Source of the DNA: Parerythrobacter_A sp963799315
Lineage (GTDB): Bacteria; Pseudomonadota; Alphaproteobacteria; Sphingomonadales; Sphingomonadaceae
DNA length: 64,000 nucleotides
Assembly (NCBI GenBank): GCA_963799315.1
Contig: CAWCWP010000002.1
Coordinates: 558,001 to 622,000 of the forward strand
Reading direction: 5' to 3'
Positions 39,215 through 48,293 of this stretch are shown in pieces. The notes under the pieces were generated by a model. The model had not been told where the DNA came from and made no database searches. It saw only the letters and a list, made by a program, of their open reading frames with translations. Numbering within the stretch: position 1 is the stretch's first letter; each line of letters begins with the position of its first letter. Both the position numbers and the translations under genes were made by a program.

Positions 39215-40538
39215 TTGACCGGTCGGGGACGTATCGCGTCTTTCCAGCTTCCGGTCTTCGCCGATAGCGACAGGTTGCGGCGGGTGGTTGCCGGGTTTCT
39301 CTATCTGGCGCAGGGGCTGGTGTAGGGCATCGTGTTCGTCGCCATACCCAGCTGGGTGGCAGCCAATGCGCAGGGGCCGGTTGCGGTCGCTCAGGTGGTG
39401 GCTGCGGCGACCTTGCCGTGGGCGCTTAAATTCCTGCTGGGCGCACTGGTGGACAGGTATGGCTTTGCCGCGATGGGGCGACGGCGACCGTGGCTGATCG
39501 GCGCGCAGGCTCTGATCATCGTCACGCTTCCGGGCTTTGCGATTTTGGCCCCGGAACCGGGCGATCAGGCACTGATACTCGCGTTCATTCTGCTCCTGTC
39601 CAGTCTTGCCGCGCTACAGGATGCCGCTCTGGATGCGATGGTGATCGACCTGACGCCGCAAGCGGAACGGGGCAGGATCAATGCCGCCATGTTCGCCGGA
39701 AAGGTCACGGGGATGGCAGGCGGCGCGGGCATTACGGGTCTTTTGCTGGAATATGCCGGTTTCGGACCGGCCATGATCGCAATGGCTGCCCTGTTCGCCT
39801 TGCCTGCGCTGCTGGCAGTGCTGGTAAGGGAACGCTCAGGGGAACGCTTGCTGCCGTGGACGCATGGCGAGGCAGCCGCGAACCCCGCCATGACAAGCAA
39901 GACACCGCGATACCGGACTATCATGCGCGATGCGCTCGCGTCCTTGCGGCACCGCGACATGGCTTTGATGGTGCTGTTTTCCTTGCTGACCGGGGTGAAA
40001 TCGGGTTTCATCAACGTTGCCGGACCGGTGTTCGCAATAAAACGGCTGGGCTGGAACGAAGGCGATTACGGGATCCTAATCGGCGGCAATTCGCTGTTTG
40101 GCGGTGTGCTGGCCATCGTGTTCGGCGGATGGGCAATCGACCGGTTCGGCGCGCGGCCCATTGCTCTTTCGACGACAGCGTTCGGAACGGCGGCGCTCGC
40201 TGCCTTGATCTCTGGTGGAGCGCTACTGGCTCGGTAATGCGCTTTTCATCACACTGTTTTCCGCATTCACGCTCTGTACGGGGCTTGCCTATATTTGCAT
40301 GCTGACGCTGGGCATGCAGGTTTGCAATCGGACAATCGCCGCGACCACCTTCACGCTTATCACCGCAGCCGAGCCGATAGGTGCCATGACCGGCGTGGGA
40401 CTGGTGCTGACCATGCAGTGTCCGGGTGGCCAAACCGCAATGCTGGCGGCGGCGGCGATAGCTTTTGCCCTGGCCGGAGCCACCGTGCTGTTTCTGACAG
40501 AAGGCACCGGACGTTCCACCATACGAAACCACCTGTAA
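39215..40538 (+). pseudogene. MFS transporter (AmpG-like) with internal stop and frameshift
   Basis: Reading from a probable TTG at 39215, the protein begins RIASFQLPVFADSDRLRRVV then FLYLAQGLV, hits TAG at 39323-39325, and continues GIVFVAIPSWVAANAQG in the same frame. That is the first transmembrane region of an AmpG/MFS transporter, so the stop is a nonsense change or error. Further landmarks are LKFLLGALVDRYGF, RRRPWLIGAQALII and VIDLTPQAERGRINAAMFAG. Near 40220-40230 a second break occurs; dropping one base joins it to YWLGNALFITLFSAFTLCTG and the final helices ending at 40538. With two lesions it is probably inactive if the sequence is right. The substrate is unknown. Confidence 0.75.
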
Positions 40539-40540
40539 CA

Positions 40541-42244
40541 CTACAGCTTATCGGGCTTTGCCGCCGCACCATCATGCCTGCGCACCATCGCGACGATCCG
40601 CTTGGCGATCGCCTGCGATTTTTGATACAGGGCAAGCGTACCGGTGTCGGCGACGATTTCGTGCGTAAACGCACCCGGCAACCGCTCTGCGAAATCCGCG
40701 ACATCCTGCATCGGGTCGAACTGCGGCAGGATCATATGCACCGGAATGGCGATGTCCTGCGCCAGCTTCCGCCAGTTTTCGTTCACGATCTGGAATTCCC
40801 GCCGGACCGCGTCGTTCCCCTGGAATACCATATGCGCAACCGCGTGGCGGATGAGCGGCATATGCTGTGTGTGGGCAAGCGTTGCCGCGTCGATCGGCAG
40901 TTCCTTGCCGCTTTGTTCGACATACCACTGCACGCCGTTTTTGCGGATGTTCCGCAAGGCGATACGAATAAACAGATCAAGCAATATCGGCGACCGGCTG
41001 GCAAGGTTCATGATGCCATAGGCCTTGCGCCCCAGCTTGCGCGACGCGCCGTTATGCTTGCTCCAGAACAGCCCGCTGGTCACGATCTGCGAAATCAGGC
41101 CGGTGCGACGTGCCGCCAATGCCATTAACGCAAGCACACCGTTCTGGCAGCCGATGGCAGGCGCGCCGCGAATATCAAGATGGTCAACCAGATCGGCAAG
41201 CGCGTTCACCTGATCGTCCAGCGCACCCAGTTCCATATCGGCTTCGCTTTGCCCGCAACCGGGGCGCGATATCAGATACAGTTTTATACCGGCTTCGCGG
41301 AACTCGGCATCGGCCGGGCCGGGCAGCAGAAAAGTAAGCGAGTGACCTGGCGAATACAGCGCCGGCACCCCGTCTTTTGCACCCATCCACGTATATGCCA
41401 GCTTCTTGCCGTTCGGTCGTGTAATGACTTTTTCGCGCAGGAGCGGATCGCGCCAATGGGCAAGTTCGGACTTGGTCGCGACCGCCATGCGCGCCGCCGT
41501 CAAGGTAACAAGATCGACCAGCTCGGCGCGCGAATGGCAGTCGGTCTTTGCCAGAATGGCTTTCAGCTGCGACCGCACTGTTTCCGGCGATGCGCCGCGC
41601 TGCGCGGCAACCGCCCCGGCATCGCGGGTTTCGAAGAACCTGCGCGTCACATCGATTTCGGCATCTGTCAGGTTGAACGATTCCGCAATGGCGGCACGCA
41701 CCTGGTCGGACCACGGCAGGTCGAGCATACGCAACGAAACGAAGGCTTCGTCGGCGCTCGCCAGCGGCAATAGGGAAATTTCGGCCAGCGGGCGGCGGTC
41801 GCTATCGTGAGTTCCCGCAAGCCGGACGATGGCGTGGTTGCGGTTGCCGGCTTCGCGTGCGGACCGCAGCATGGTGCGGTATTCATCGAGATATGCCGTG
41901 TCGATCGCGGCATCGGGCAAGGATGCACCGCGCGCCAGATCGAACCGGGCTTCCGCCGCACGGTTCATCATCACCACGCGGCCTGTCGTTGTCAGGATCA
42001 TCGCGGCGGACGGGATTTCCTCGACTGCGCGTTGCAGCGGATCGGCGGTTCCCGCTTCGAGATCGTTATCGACCAGGCGGGCAATGCGCTCGATTTCACG
42101 CGACAGGATCGGATCGTCGTCGACCTCGCCGAATTCGCCACGCAGGGCATCGAACCGCACCGTCCATGCTTCCGCCATTGCCGCGAACGCATCGTCTTCG
42201 CGCAATGCTTCATACACGCTGGTCAGCAGCTGCAAGTCCAGCAT
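40541..42244 (-). CDS. PAS-like/LuxR HTH regulator fused to a catalytically dead alpha/beta hydrolase
   Basis: 567 residues. Residues about 70-180 look like a PAS-type sensor (IPSAAMILTTTGRVVMMNRA). Residues about 188-245 are a LuxR-type helix-turn-helix (FNLTDAEIDVTRRFFETRDA, QRGASPETVRSQLKAIL). From about 275 to the end there is an alpha/beta hydrolase fold (YTWMGAKDGVPALYSPGHSL, LISRPGCGQSEADM). The nucleophile elbow, normally G-x-S-x-G, reads G365-C-Q-N-G, and the catalytic-histidine region reads ADTGTLALYQ, so both Ser and His are gone. The hydrolase domain is therefore likely a ligand sensor. It converges on the broken MFS gene. Confidence 0.85.
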   Translation of the reverse strand: MLDLQLLTSVYEALREDDAFAAMAEAWTVRFDALRGEFGEVDDDPILSREIERIARLVDNDLEAGTADPLQRAVEEIPSAAMILTTTGRVVMMNRAAEARFDLARGASLPDAAIDTAYLDEYRTMLRSAREAGNRNHAIVRLAGTHDSDRRPLAEISLLPLASADEAFVSLRMLDLPWSDQVRAAIAESFNLTDAEIDVTRRFFETRDAGAVAAQRGASPETVRSQLKAILAKTDCHSRAELVDLVTLTAARMAVATKSELAHWRDPLLREKVITRPNGKKLAYTWMGAKDGVPALYSPGHSLTFLLPGPADAEFREAGIKLYLISRPGCGQSEADMELGALDDQVNALADLVDHLDIRGAPAIGCQNGVLALMALAARRTGLISQIVTSGLFWSKHNGASRKLGRKAYGIMNLASRSPILLDLFIRIALRNIRKNGVQWYVEQSGKELPIDAATLAHTQHMPLIRHAVAHMVFQGNDAVRREFQIVNENWRKLAQDIAIPVHMILPQFDPMQDVADFAERLPGAFTHEIVADTGTLALYQKSQAIAKRIVAMVRRHDGAAAKPDKL

Positions 42245-42661
42245 GCGCCGGTCGGCTGGTGGTTCCCCTGAAATATCGAGCCTTTCGTGTTAAGCCGCCA
42301 GCGTCTCCGTTTGCAGGATATTCGATACATCGACATGCGAACAGAAGCGCGATGTTATCATTTTGCAGACGATCTATACCGACCATAAAAGCGCGGGCGC
42401 GCGACGCATCCCCCGACGGGGGTATGATACGCGACTGCGTCCGGTCTGAGACCTGTTGGGAAAGAGATGGCTTAGATGCCGGGTTGGTGCCCCATAGGAG
42501 ACAAAGACGGGCACTCTAAACAATGGAGAATTTTGGTCAACATACCTTAGGCGTGTCAGCTTTGCGCCTCAATGGCGGACGTTCGGTTAACCCTGCGGAT
42601 AGGCGGCTATTCGTGTCGCTCCCACCAACTTGTTCATCATCGTCTGATTGGCTTATCGAAC
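42245..42661. other. non-coding gap at the left edge of the accessory island
   Basis: 417 nt without a supported gene between the LuxR/hydrolase start and the end of the kinase operon. It contains the left copy of a 55-bp direct repeat (42485-42539). No tRNA or integrase is seen, so the boundary is more like an insertion-sequence scar than a tRNA-targeted island end. Confidence 0.5.
42485..42539 (+). repeat. left copy of 55-bp direct repeat flanking the island
   Basis: Aligns without gaps to 51788-51842 with 41 of 55 bases identical. The conserved cores are TGGTGC, GACAAAGA-x-GGGCACTC and GGTCA at the end. The two copies are in the same orientation, 9.3 kb apart, and enclose the gene set 42662-51321. 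The pattern resembles the end of an insertion sequence, but I cannot name the family. Confidence 0.6.
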
Positions 42662-43225
42662 TTATAGGCGACTGCGGAAAAGCGCGTCCGAAGCGTTGAT
42701 TTTAGCTAAAACTACATTCGCCTCGTTAATTCCATCGATGAGCAGATCCGCTTGAGCGGCGAGGTTCTCGACTTCACCCTCGACCGGATGCTGGTCGACT
42801 ATTGCCAGCTGCCGTAGGTCGCCTCCGGTGCGCCGAAAGGCGCGCAACTCCTGTTCGGTATCGACGTAGAGTACAAACATCTCGCGCTGTCGTTCCTGCA
42901 ATGCTGTTCGCAGAGCCCTTGCTACCGATGCGTGCCTAAGTCCCTCGATGATGCCGAAGGGGCCTTTCTTTTCTGCCCAGAGAAGGAACTCGTTTGCGAA
43001 CAAGTTCGGATCCTTCGAGGCGAGTTCATGTCCCTTGGCCTGTAGTGCGGTCAGCTCCGCATCACCGTGAAGTTTTCCGCTCAATGATCGGACGTAGTCT
43101 CCGAACCCCACCTCCCGCGTCTGCAAACTCTCTGCCAGACTTCGCGCGAGCGTGGTTTTACCGGCGCCGGTGCGGCCTGCGATCGCGATCACGACTTCGG
43201 TGTCAAAGAAGGGTTTGGTTTTCAC
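42662..43225 (-). CDS. P-loop nucleoside/nucleotide kinase-like protein
   Basis: 187 residues. A classical Walker A motif (VIAIAGRTGAGKTTLARSLA, G-x4-GKT at residues 17-24) starts an NMP-kinase or dephospho-CoA-kinase-like fold. After it come VGFGDYVRSLSGKLHG, KGHELASKDPNLFANEFLLW and the Walker-B-like stretch GPFGIIEGLRHASVARALR, with VLYVDTEQELRAFRRTGG as a lid-like region. It is the last gene of the minus-strand operon and overlaps the ASCH gene by 23 nt. The protein at 48421 is a distant paralogue (shared GDYVR/FSDVI, IEGLRH/IDGLRH). The substrate is unknown; in phages such kinases act on modified nucleotides. Confidence 0.78.
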   Translation of the reverse strand: MKTKPFFDTEVVIAIAGRTGAGKTTLARSLAESLQTREVGFGDYVRSLSGKLHGDAELTALQAKGHELASKDPNLFANEFLLWAEKKGPFGIIEGLRHASVARALRTALQERQREMFVLYVDTEQELRAFRRTGGDLRQLAIVDQHPVEGEVENLAAQADLLIDGINEANVVLAKINASDALFRSRL

Positions 43226-43661
43226 GATACGTGACCCACCCGCGTCGGTCCCTCTTGACTATATCGACAGGATCGAACTGGATCGCGCTCTCGATCGGGA
43301 TGAGCGTCGCGTATTTTTTTTCTCGACGTTCGTCCCAGAACGCGTCTTCTTCGGCGCAGATCTCGCTCGCATGGCGATCCCTTATCTCACTAAGCATCAG
43401 ATCGTCCAGCTCGTGGAACTGCGGTATGCCGACCTTGGCCACACCGACGACAGAACCTCCGCTCTTCTTCAGGAAGACGATGTCCCCTTCGCCGATGCGA
43501 TGATACGGTGCACAACGGTTCTTGGCGAAGCGGCTTTCGATCGTCTTGCGCCCCTCTATCACCGCGCCGAGGAACGGTTCGACGAAGATCGCAAGGTGTA
43601 ACCCGACCCCGCTGGAAACGACTGCCGCATTCGCAACGTCCGAGCGCATGGGACAAGTCAT
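43203..43661 (-). CDS. ASCH/PUA-like domain protein
   Basis: About 152 residues if started at ATG 43659-43661, just after the methyltransferase stop; other in-frame starts are 43649 and 43718. The domain is recognisable from LHLAIFVEPFLGAVIEGRKT followed by IESRFAKN, then GEGDIVFLKKSGGSVVGVAK. The pattern G-x-K-T-I-E-x-R plus a glycine-rich beta strand is that of ASCH domains, a PUA-like fold that binds RNA or modified nucleosides. Some ASCH proteins are amidohydrolases on N4-modified cytidine. It overlaps the kinase gene by 23 nt. A role in nucleic-acid modification or nucleoside handling fits the neighbours. Confidence 0.75.
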   Translation of the reverse strand: MTCPMRSDVANAAVVSSGVGLHLAIFVEPFLGAVIEGRKTIESRFAKNRCAPYHRIGEGDIVFLKKSGGSVVGVAKVGIPQFHELDDLMLSEIRDRHASEICAEEDAFWDERREKKYATLIPIESAIQFDPVDIVKRDRRGWVTYRENQTLL

Positions 43662-43675
43662 GGGGAGCTGCGCGA

Positions 43676-44911
43676 TCACCGAGCGCGCAATCTCCATTCC
43701 GCAGTGTCCGTGGCCCAACTACCCTCTCCGACCAGTCTCGCTGCTTCACGAAGTTCCGTCGCGAGCAGCCGAATCACCCCTTGAGTCGATTCTTCCGAAA
43801 ATGCAACCCCCGCCCCCCTGAAGTCACCAATGTCGGTTGCATGAACGAGTGCGCGCAGGATGCCAACTGGCAGGTCGCGTATTTCCTCGAATGCCTTCCT
43901 GATCGCAAAAGCATCCACGCTGGCGACCCTGTTGCTCGTGGTCCAGAGGTTAGGCTGACTCCTTCCAGAGGCTCGCCTGCTGACCGAGGGGAAGACGCTG
44001 GCCGTGTCCGGCGCACTCCTCTGGATTGAGCGATCGCAGTCCGGGAGCAGACGTATCCGAACGCCTTGGAACACAAGTTCCTCCGGAATGTCCGGCGAAG
44101 CGATACAACTCCGCGCCTTCTCCTCATCGCCGATTTGCCGGAGCACGATGCTCGTGCCATATCTCCATGTGTTCGGTGGCCTTATCCCCTGCGTTTCCAG
44201 TGCGGCGACCTCGAACAGGGGTGTGCGATACCCTATTTCAATGGCAGTCGAGCCGACCTGTTCGAGCCCGATGCTCCGGCAGAAATGTAGATATCGTGTG
44301 AAGTCACGGTCGGCCTGGGGGCGTGTTCCTCCTCCAGGACCGACGAAGATGGCTCGTCCATTCTGAAGCAGTCCACAGCCTACAATCGATGCCATGACCT
44401 CCACGGGACCGTCGTACCAAGGCGGATCGACCAAGGCGACGTTCGCCGTAGCTTGCGGCCCGAGACCCATAACAAAGCCTTCTCGGTCGACGAAAGCCTC
44501 GCGCACCGCGGAAGATACGCAATCGGCAGGGCCGACGAACCGCATGCGGCGATTCACGTTTCGTTTCGCCAGCTCGATTGCCAGAGTCGGTGCCCCAACG
44601 AGAAGGATTTCGTCGCCAGGACTGCTGTCCCGGAGTAGTTCGTCCGCGAGGAGCTGCACAGTTCTCTCATCGAAGCGGAATTCCGCGTCGCAGGGGTGCG
44701 GGAGTGGGAGGCCTTCGCCCTGCGCGATTGTCCCATTTGGACTTGCGACCAGCTCATCGAGAATGCGCGCTGCCCACGGTATATCGGCGGCACTCAGGGC
44801 CTCCGCTACGCTTCGAAGGTCTGCACCTTTAGTCTGTCGCAGCAGCGCGTCCAGAGAGGATGGCGGCTCGATGCCAGCTATATGGTCTGAGAGAGATATG
44901 ACCGCCGACAT
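43676..44911 (-). CDS. DPPW-motif methyltransferase (N6-adenine-type, MT-A70-like)
   Basis: 411 residues from the ATG at 44909-44911, 2 nt after the upstream stop. The catalytic motif is VALVDPPWYDGPVEVMAS (DPPW at residues 162-165), characteristic of N6-adenine methyltransferases of DNA or RNA and of MT-A70-like enzymes. It is followed by GRAIFVGPGGGTRPQADRDF, equivalent to the S-x-P-P-x-G-T-R-P region of that family. A degenerate SAM-loop region is around DEILLVGAPTLAIELAKRNV. No target-recognition domain or cognate restriction enzyme is visible, so the target could be DNA, RNA or a small molecule. It is an internal gene of the tightly packed operon. Confidence 0.72.
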   Translation of the reverse strand: MSAVISLSDHIAGIEPPSSLDALLRQTKGADLRSVAEALSAADIPWAARILDELVASPNGTIAQGEGLPLPHPCDAEFRFDERTVQLLADELLRDSSPGDEILLVGAPTLAIELAKRNVNRRMRFVGPADCVSSAVREAFVDREGFVMGLGPQATANVALVDPPWYDGPVEVMASIVGCGLLQNGRAIFVGPGGGTRPQADRDFTRYLHFCRSIGLEQVGSTAIEIGYRTPLFEVAALETQGIRPPNTWRYGTSIVLRQIGDEEKARSCIASPDIPEELVFQGVRIRLLPDCDRSIQRSAPDTASVFPSVSRRASGRSQPNLWTTSNRVASVDAFAIRKAFEEIRDLPVGILRALVHATDIGDFRGAGVAFSEESTQGVIRLLATELREAARLVGEGSWATDTAEWRLRAR

Positions 44912-44913
44912 TG

Positions 44914-45899
44914 TCAGTATATAACCTCGATGCCTCGCGCATCCGCGTCCGAGGTGGATTTGACCGTGTCGTTCCACACCCGTATCGCTTGTTCTTGCGT
45001 GGTCAGGGCGATGTCTCTGTCGACCTTCGTCCTTCTCGCCAGTGTGGGTCCGAACAACTCGATGCGGAGCGGCACTGTCCGTCTCGTAATCCCGGCCGCC
45101 GCTTGCTCCAGTCGCTCGACGAGGATGGGCACTTCTCTCGCCGCACTTTGCGGATCGGGTCCGGTCAAGGTGACATACGCATACAGCGCTACGCCCCTGG
45201 ATGCGTATGCGGCGAGCCTATCGAACTGCTGATCGAATTCATCCGAATGCGCTCCCGTGTTGAAAGCGAAGCTTTCGGCGTCGAACCCCTTAATGCAGCA
45301 GACCTTGCCATAATGAACACTTCGTAGCGTTTCCCACTGCGCTGTCGTGAGCGTGCGAGACGTGAGGTCGGTGCTGAGATTGTCGTCCGACCAGAGATAC
45401 ACCTCGTCCTCGAGCCCGCGTTTCCTCAGAGCTTCGGCCGTCCATACCGCCCATTCGGGCACGAGGTCCGGCGATCCCCCGATAGATCGAGGATTGGAGG
45501 GCGGTCGTCGAGCCGTGCATAGCGATCAACGAGCTCGTCGGCGGTGACCCATTCGGCGTAGCGCTCGTCACCACCGAGCAGTTCAAACGGGACGTAGCAA
45601 TACCAGCAACGCCAGGCGCATGCGGCGTTTTGGAAGACCTGCGCTTTTAGTTCGGCCGCTGGCGGGAGGCCAAGCGCCAGCGCGGCTGGATCGATGGGAA
45701 GGAAGTTCTCTGGCCATCCGCGCGCGGTCGACCTTCGGAAGTGTCGAACCCTGCCGAGACCGCCACAGTTCACGGGGCTCTGGAGATCGGCTTCCTGCGC
45801 GCTGCCCGAAAGCCGCGTGATCAGAATCTCTCGCGTGGACGGTCGCACGATTCGCTCCCTCATACGCGCAATCTGCGTGTCGGTGTCGATGGTCGGCAT
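44914..45899 (-). CDS. radical SAM enzyme; one-base deletion in a G run near 45476
   Basis: About 328 residues from the ATG at 45897-45899. The cluster motif is C94-AWR-C98-WY-C101, the CX3CX2C signature binding a [4Fe-4S] cluster and S-adenosylmethionine. Restoring one G to the five-G run (CCCCC at 45476-45480 on the plus strand) turns LDLSGD into LDLSGGSPDLVPEWAVWT, the canonical G-G-x-P SAM-binding motif, and joins the barrel to VYLWSDDNL, LYAYVTLTGPDP and the end at 44914. The start overlaps the DUF4186 stop (ATGA). No SPASM or viperin-type motif is seen. The reaction is unknown; base or peptide modification are possible. Confidence 0.78.
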
Positions 45900-46471
45900 C
45901 AGACGGCCTTGCCTTCCGGCGCTTCGGCGGCCCGGATATCCTTCTTGCGATCCTCGAGATAGGTCAAGAGCATCTCCTCGCAGAAGTCGAGCTTGCGACG
46001 GTCGAGCTGTCCCTCCGTATTGAAACCGTACCAGTATCTCATGCATTTTCTACAGCAGGTGGCGGTCGCATGCTGTGCGAAATTCAGGATATCGCCGTCG
46101 AAGGGGGTCTGCCTTCCGTCCCAAATGCCGGGATCTCCCACCCTTGACTTCAGGCGCCCGCGGGCTTTCGCGCGGACCCCCTCATAGCCGTCGCGCCGTA
46201 TCAGACGCTTCGCGCGCGCATCAAGAGGCTTTTCGAAATGGACCGCCCGGATGTGTTCTTTGCGCAGCTCTTCGAATATCGCCGGAATCTCGGCGGTGCG
46301 ATACTCGCGCGTGAGTTCCATGTCGACGGAAGTGTCGCCGCAGTGCATGCACCTTCCGTCTCCGAGCTTCTTCCATTGCCCCCGCTTAGGTCTGTAGCAG
46401 TGCTCTCCGTTCTCGCAGTCAGAATCCGTGCAATGCAGCTTAACGGGCTTGAATTCCGGCAGTTCATCCAT
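45899..46471 (-). CDS. DUF4186 domain protein with N-terminal cysteine cluster
   Basis: 190 residues. The N-terminal part has C-x4-C-x4-C and later GRCMHCGD, a likely zinc site (Cys/His at residues about 14-45). The C-terminal half, WDGRQTPFDGDILNFAQHAT followed by ATCCRKCMRYWYGF, matches the DUF4186 pattern (Q-T-P, A-Q-H-A-T, C-C-R-x-C) as I remember it. DUF4186 proteins are small cysteine-rich proteins of unknown function. It overlaps the upstream metallopeptidase gene and its stop overlaps the radical SAM start, so the pair is translationally coupled; a role as metal-cluster partner of the radical SAM enzyme is conceivable. Confidence 0.72.
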   Translation of the reverse strand: MDELPEFKPVKLHCTDSDCENGEHCYRPKRGQWKKLGDGRCMHCGDTSVDMELTREYRTAEIPAIFEELRKEHIRAVHFEKPLDARAKRLIRRDGYEGVRAKARGRLKSRVGDPGIWDGRQTPFDGDILNFAQHATATCCRKCMRYWYGFNTEGQLDRRKLDFCEEMLLTYLEDRKKDIRAAEAPEGKAV

Positions 46472-47861
46472 GTCGCACCTCGTCGTTCAGCGCCAGCTTG
46501 AGAAGTTCGAACCCGACTTCGTCGGTCCTGGAGAAGTCGAAGCGCCTCAGGAAGGCATCCCTTGCCATACATAATGGGGATGCCGTTCGGTCTTGCAGGT
46601 TGGCGGCTGTCCCCCACCAATTCTCACCTTGGAGCGAAAGCCTGTAAGCGAAGTAGTTCGCTAGCACCCCAACATCTAGGTCCGCGTCCGCCGCGGCACG
46701 GATCGTGGCCTGCTTCAGCTTGCGCATGTCCCCGCCGATCCGCGATATGGTGGCCTTAAAAAGATCTTCCGCCTGCATGTCGCTCGCGACGAGACTGGCG
46801 AACCAAGTGGCCTGGACCTCCTCCTTGTCCTCCCGCCTTACGTCGGAGGTCTCCGGCTCCTCGACAACCTCGAACTCGTCCAGTTCGGGAAATCGACCTG
46901 CATGGAACACTTCATGCATGAGATCGACGAGCCACTTCGCCGCACTCTGCTCGGTCTGCTTGAGCACGACAACGTTCACACCGGAGATCCTCCAACAGGC
47001 TCCGTGGAAACTCCCCTTGCCGGACAGCGGCAGAACGACGGCACCTAAGTCCCACGCCGTCTCGAGCGCGTTCTCGAAGGAGATGCCGCCTTTCGCCTTG
47101 ATAAGTTCGATCATTGGCGTCGCCTCGATGGGTATCGTCGAGCGCTCCCCTAATTCGTGGGCCTTCGCGCAGATCTTCGCGAGTCCGTGGGCATACGCGG
47201 TGAACGCCGAAACCGATCGCTCGTTACGACCCTTAGGAAGCTTGAAGCGTGCAGTCGCTCCTGCTGCGCTGGGAAGGAGGAGCGGTGTTCCCTCCACCAC
47301 ATCCGCAGGATTCCAGCCGAAGAGATGACCCAGGCGCTCCGCCAACGTGGCGGCTCCTCCGGTGGGAGCGACCCTTGCCTCGACGAGGTCGCGCGAGACG
47401 CCGAGCAGCGACAGCCTCTCTAGGATGGCATCACGCGACTTCCGACCCAGCACCTTAACCTGCCCGGGCACGGCGAGGCCGAGCGCCCCTGCGATCTCGA
47501 CCACGCGCGAGAAGCTCACTCCATCGTAAAATTGCCTTTCGTAGCGCTGTATCTGCTGCTCCTTGACCCCTATCCTCTCAGCAAGCTCCTTCTGAGTGAG
47601 CTCTGTCGCGATCCTCGCCTTTATCAACAGGGTTGGCAGTTCAGAAAGCTTGCCAAGATCGAGTTCCGCCACCTCGCCGGAGCGTAAAGTCTCGTACTCT
47701 TCGATCTCCCGCTCAACGTCTTCGAGTTGCGATCGCAGACCATCGAGGATCGCCCTACTCGACGGATCAAGACTCCAGTCCGCCGCCAAGGTGTCGATCT
47801 CCTTTTGAAAGGCTTCCGCCTGCCGCGCCGCGTTGGTCCTCTGTCTTTCTGTCGTGATCAT
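46464..47861 (-). CDS. XRE-family regulator with ImmA/IrrE metallopeptidase domain
   Basis: 465 residues from the ATG at 47859-47861. Residues about 10-65 are a coiled coil (LRSQLEDVEREIEEYETLRS). Residues about 74-125 are an XRE helix-turn-helix (LLIKARIATELTQKELAERI, GVKEQQIQRYERQFY). The C-terminal part is an ImmA/IrrE-like zinc peptidase with the motif LMHEVFHAGRFPELDEFE (HEVFH at 316-320). Such proteins often sense a signal and cleave a repressor or toxin in mobile elements and defence or stress loci. Its start overlaps the stop of the nucleotidyltransferase-like gene (ATGA) and its end overlaps the DUF4186 gene. Confidence 0.85.
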   Translation of the reverse strand: MITTERQRTNAARQAEAFQKEIDTLAADWSLDPSSRAILDGLRSQLEDVEREIEEYETLRSGEVAELDLGKLSELPTLLIKARIATELTQKELAERIGVKEQQIQRYERQFYDGVSFSRVVEIAGALGLAVPGQVKVLGRKSRDAILERLSLLGVSRDLVEARVAPTGGAATLAERLGHLFGWNPADVVEGTPLLLPSAAGATARFKLPKGRNERSVSAFTAYAHGLAKICAKAHELGERSTIPIEATPMIELIKAKGGISFENALETAWDLGAVVLPLSGKGSFHGACWRISGVNVVVLKQTEQSAAKWLVDLMHEVFHAGRFPELDEFEVVEEPETSDVRREDKEEVQATWFASLVASDMQAEDLFKATISRIGGDMRKLKQATIRAAADADLDVGVLANYFAYRLSLQGENWWGTAANLQDRTASPLCMARDAFLRRFDFSRTDEVGFELLKLALNDEVRHG

Positions 47862-48289
47862 CGCTTCGCCCTCAGCTCGATGAGCACGACGCCCTTGCCG
47901 ACGCCGTCTCGGTCGGTTGTGAAGAAGTCCAGGTAGGCTCCACCGTCTCCCGTCTTCGCGTTCCACGGGAAGATGTCGCCGAGATACTTCGCATTCATGG
48001 CACGCCTCCCGTCGTCGTATCTAAGCATGATTGGGTCCAAGCGATCGAACCTCACCTGATGAGGATCGTAGGCTCCGTCCCAGTCCTGCGGGACATCCTT
48101 GGCGGTGACGAAACTCCCGTCGACGAAGATACCCCTGCAGTCTACCGAACCAAGTTCCGCGCAGGCCCGCTCGACTCCTCCAAGAAGGAAGCGCCGCCAG
48201 TCGTTCCACCCGAAACGCCTCGCCAGATGCTCAAAATCCATCTTGTGAATACCCGGAGGAAGATAGCCAGTGTGAGAATCAAAGTCCAT
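47858..48289 (-). CDS. small nucleotidyltransferase-fold protein (DUF6932-like)
   Basis: 143 residues. The core GIFVDGSFVTAKDVPQDWDG has G58-S59 followed after nine residues by D69-W-D71, the G-S...D-x-D metal motif of minimal nucleotidyltransferases; the V-D-G-S-F-V-T style is what I recall for the DUF6932 group. No other domain fits in the length. It is the first gene of the operon running left to 42662 and overlaps the XRE/ImmA-like gene by four bases. Such pairs suggest a toxin/antitoxin-like or signalling relationship. Whether the enzyme is active and what it modifies is unknown. Confidence 0.7.
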   Translation of the reverse strand: MDFDSHTGYLPPGIHKMDFEHLARRFGWNDWRRFLLGGVERACAELGSVDCRGIFVDGSFVTAKDVPQDWDGAYDPHQVRFDRLDPIMLRYDDGRRAMNAKYLGDIFPWNAKTGDGGAYLDFFTTDRDGVGKGVVLIELRAKR

Positions 48290-48293
48290 ACCT

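Noticed and set aside
42245..42661. tRNA or integrase at the island's left edge
   Set aside because: I looked for cloverleaf-compatible arms and integrase motifs and found none.
44914..45899. Prokaryotic viperin
   Set aside because: The cluster motif CAWRCWYC lacks the viperin-type C-x3-C-x2-C-F-H context, and the C-terminal half has no viperin motifs, although a nucleotide kinase is nearby.
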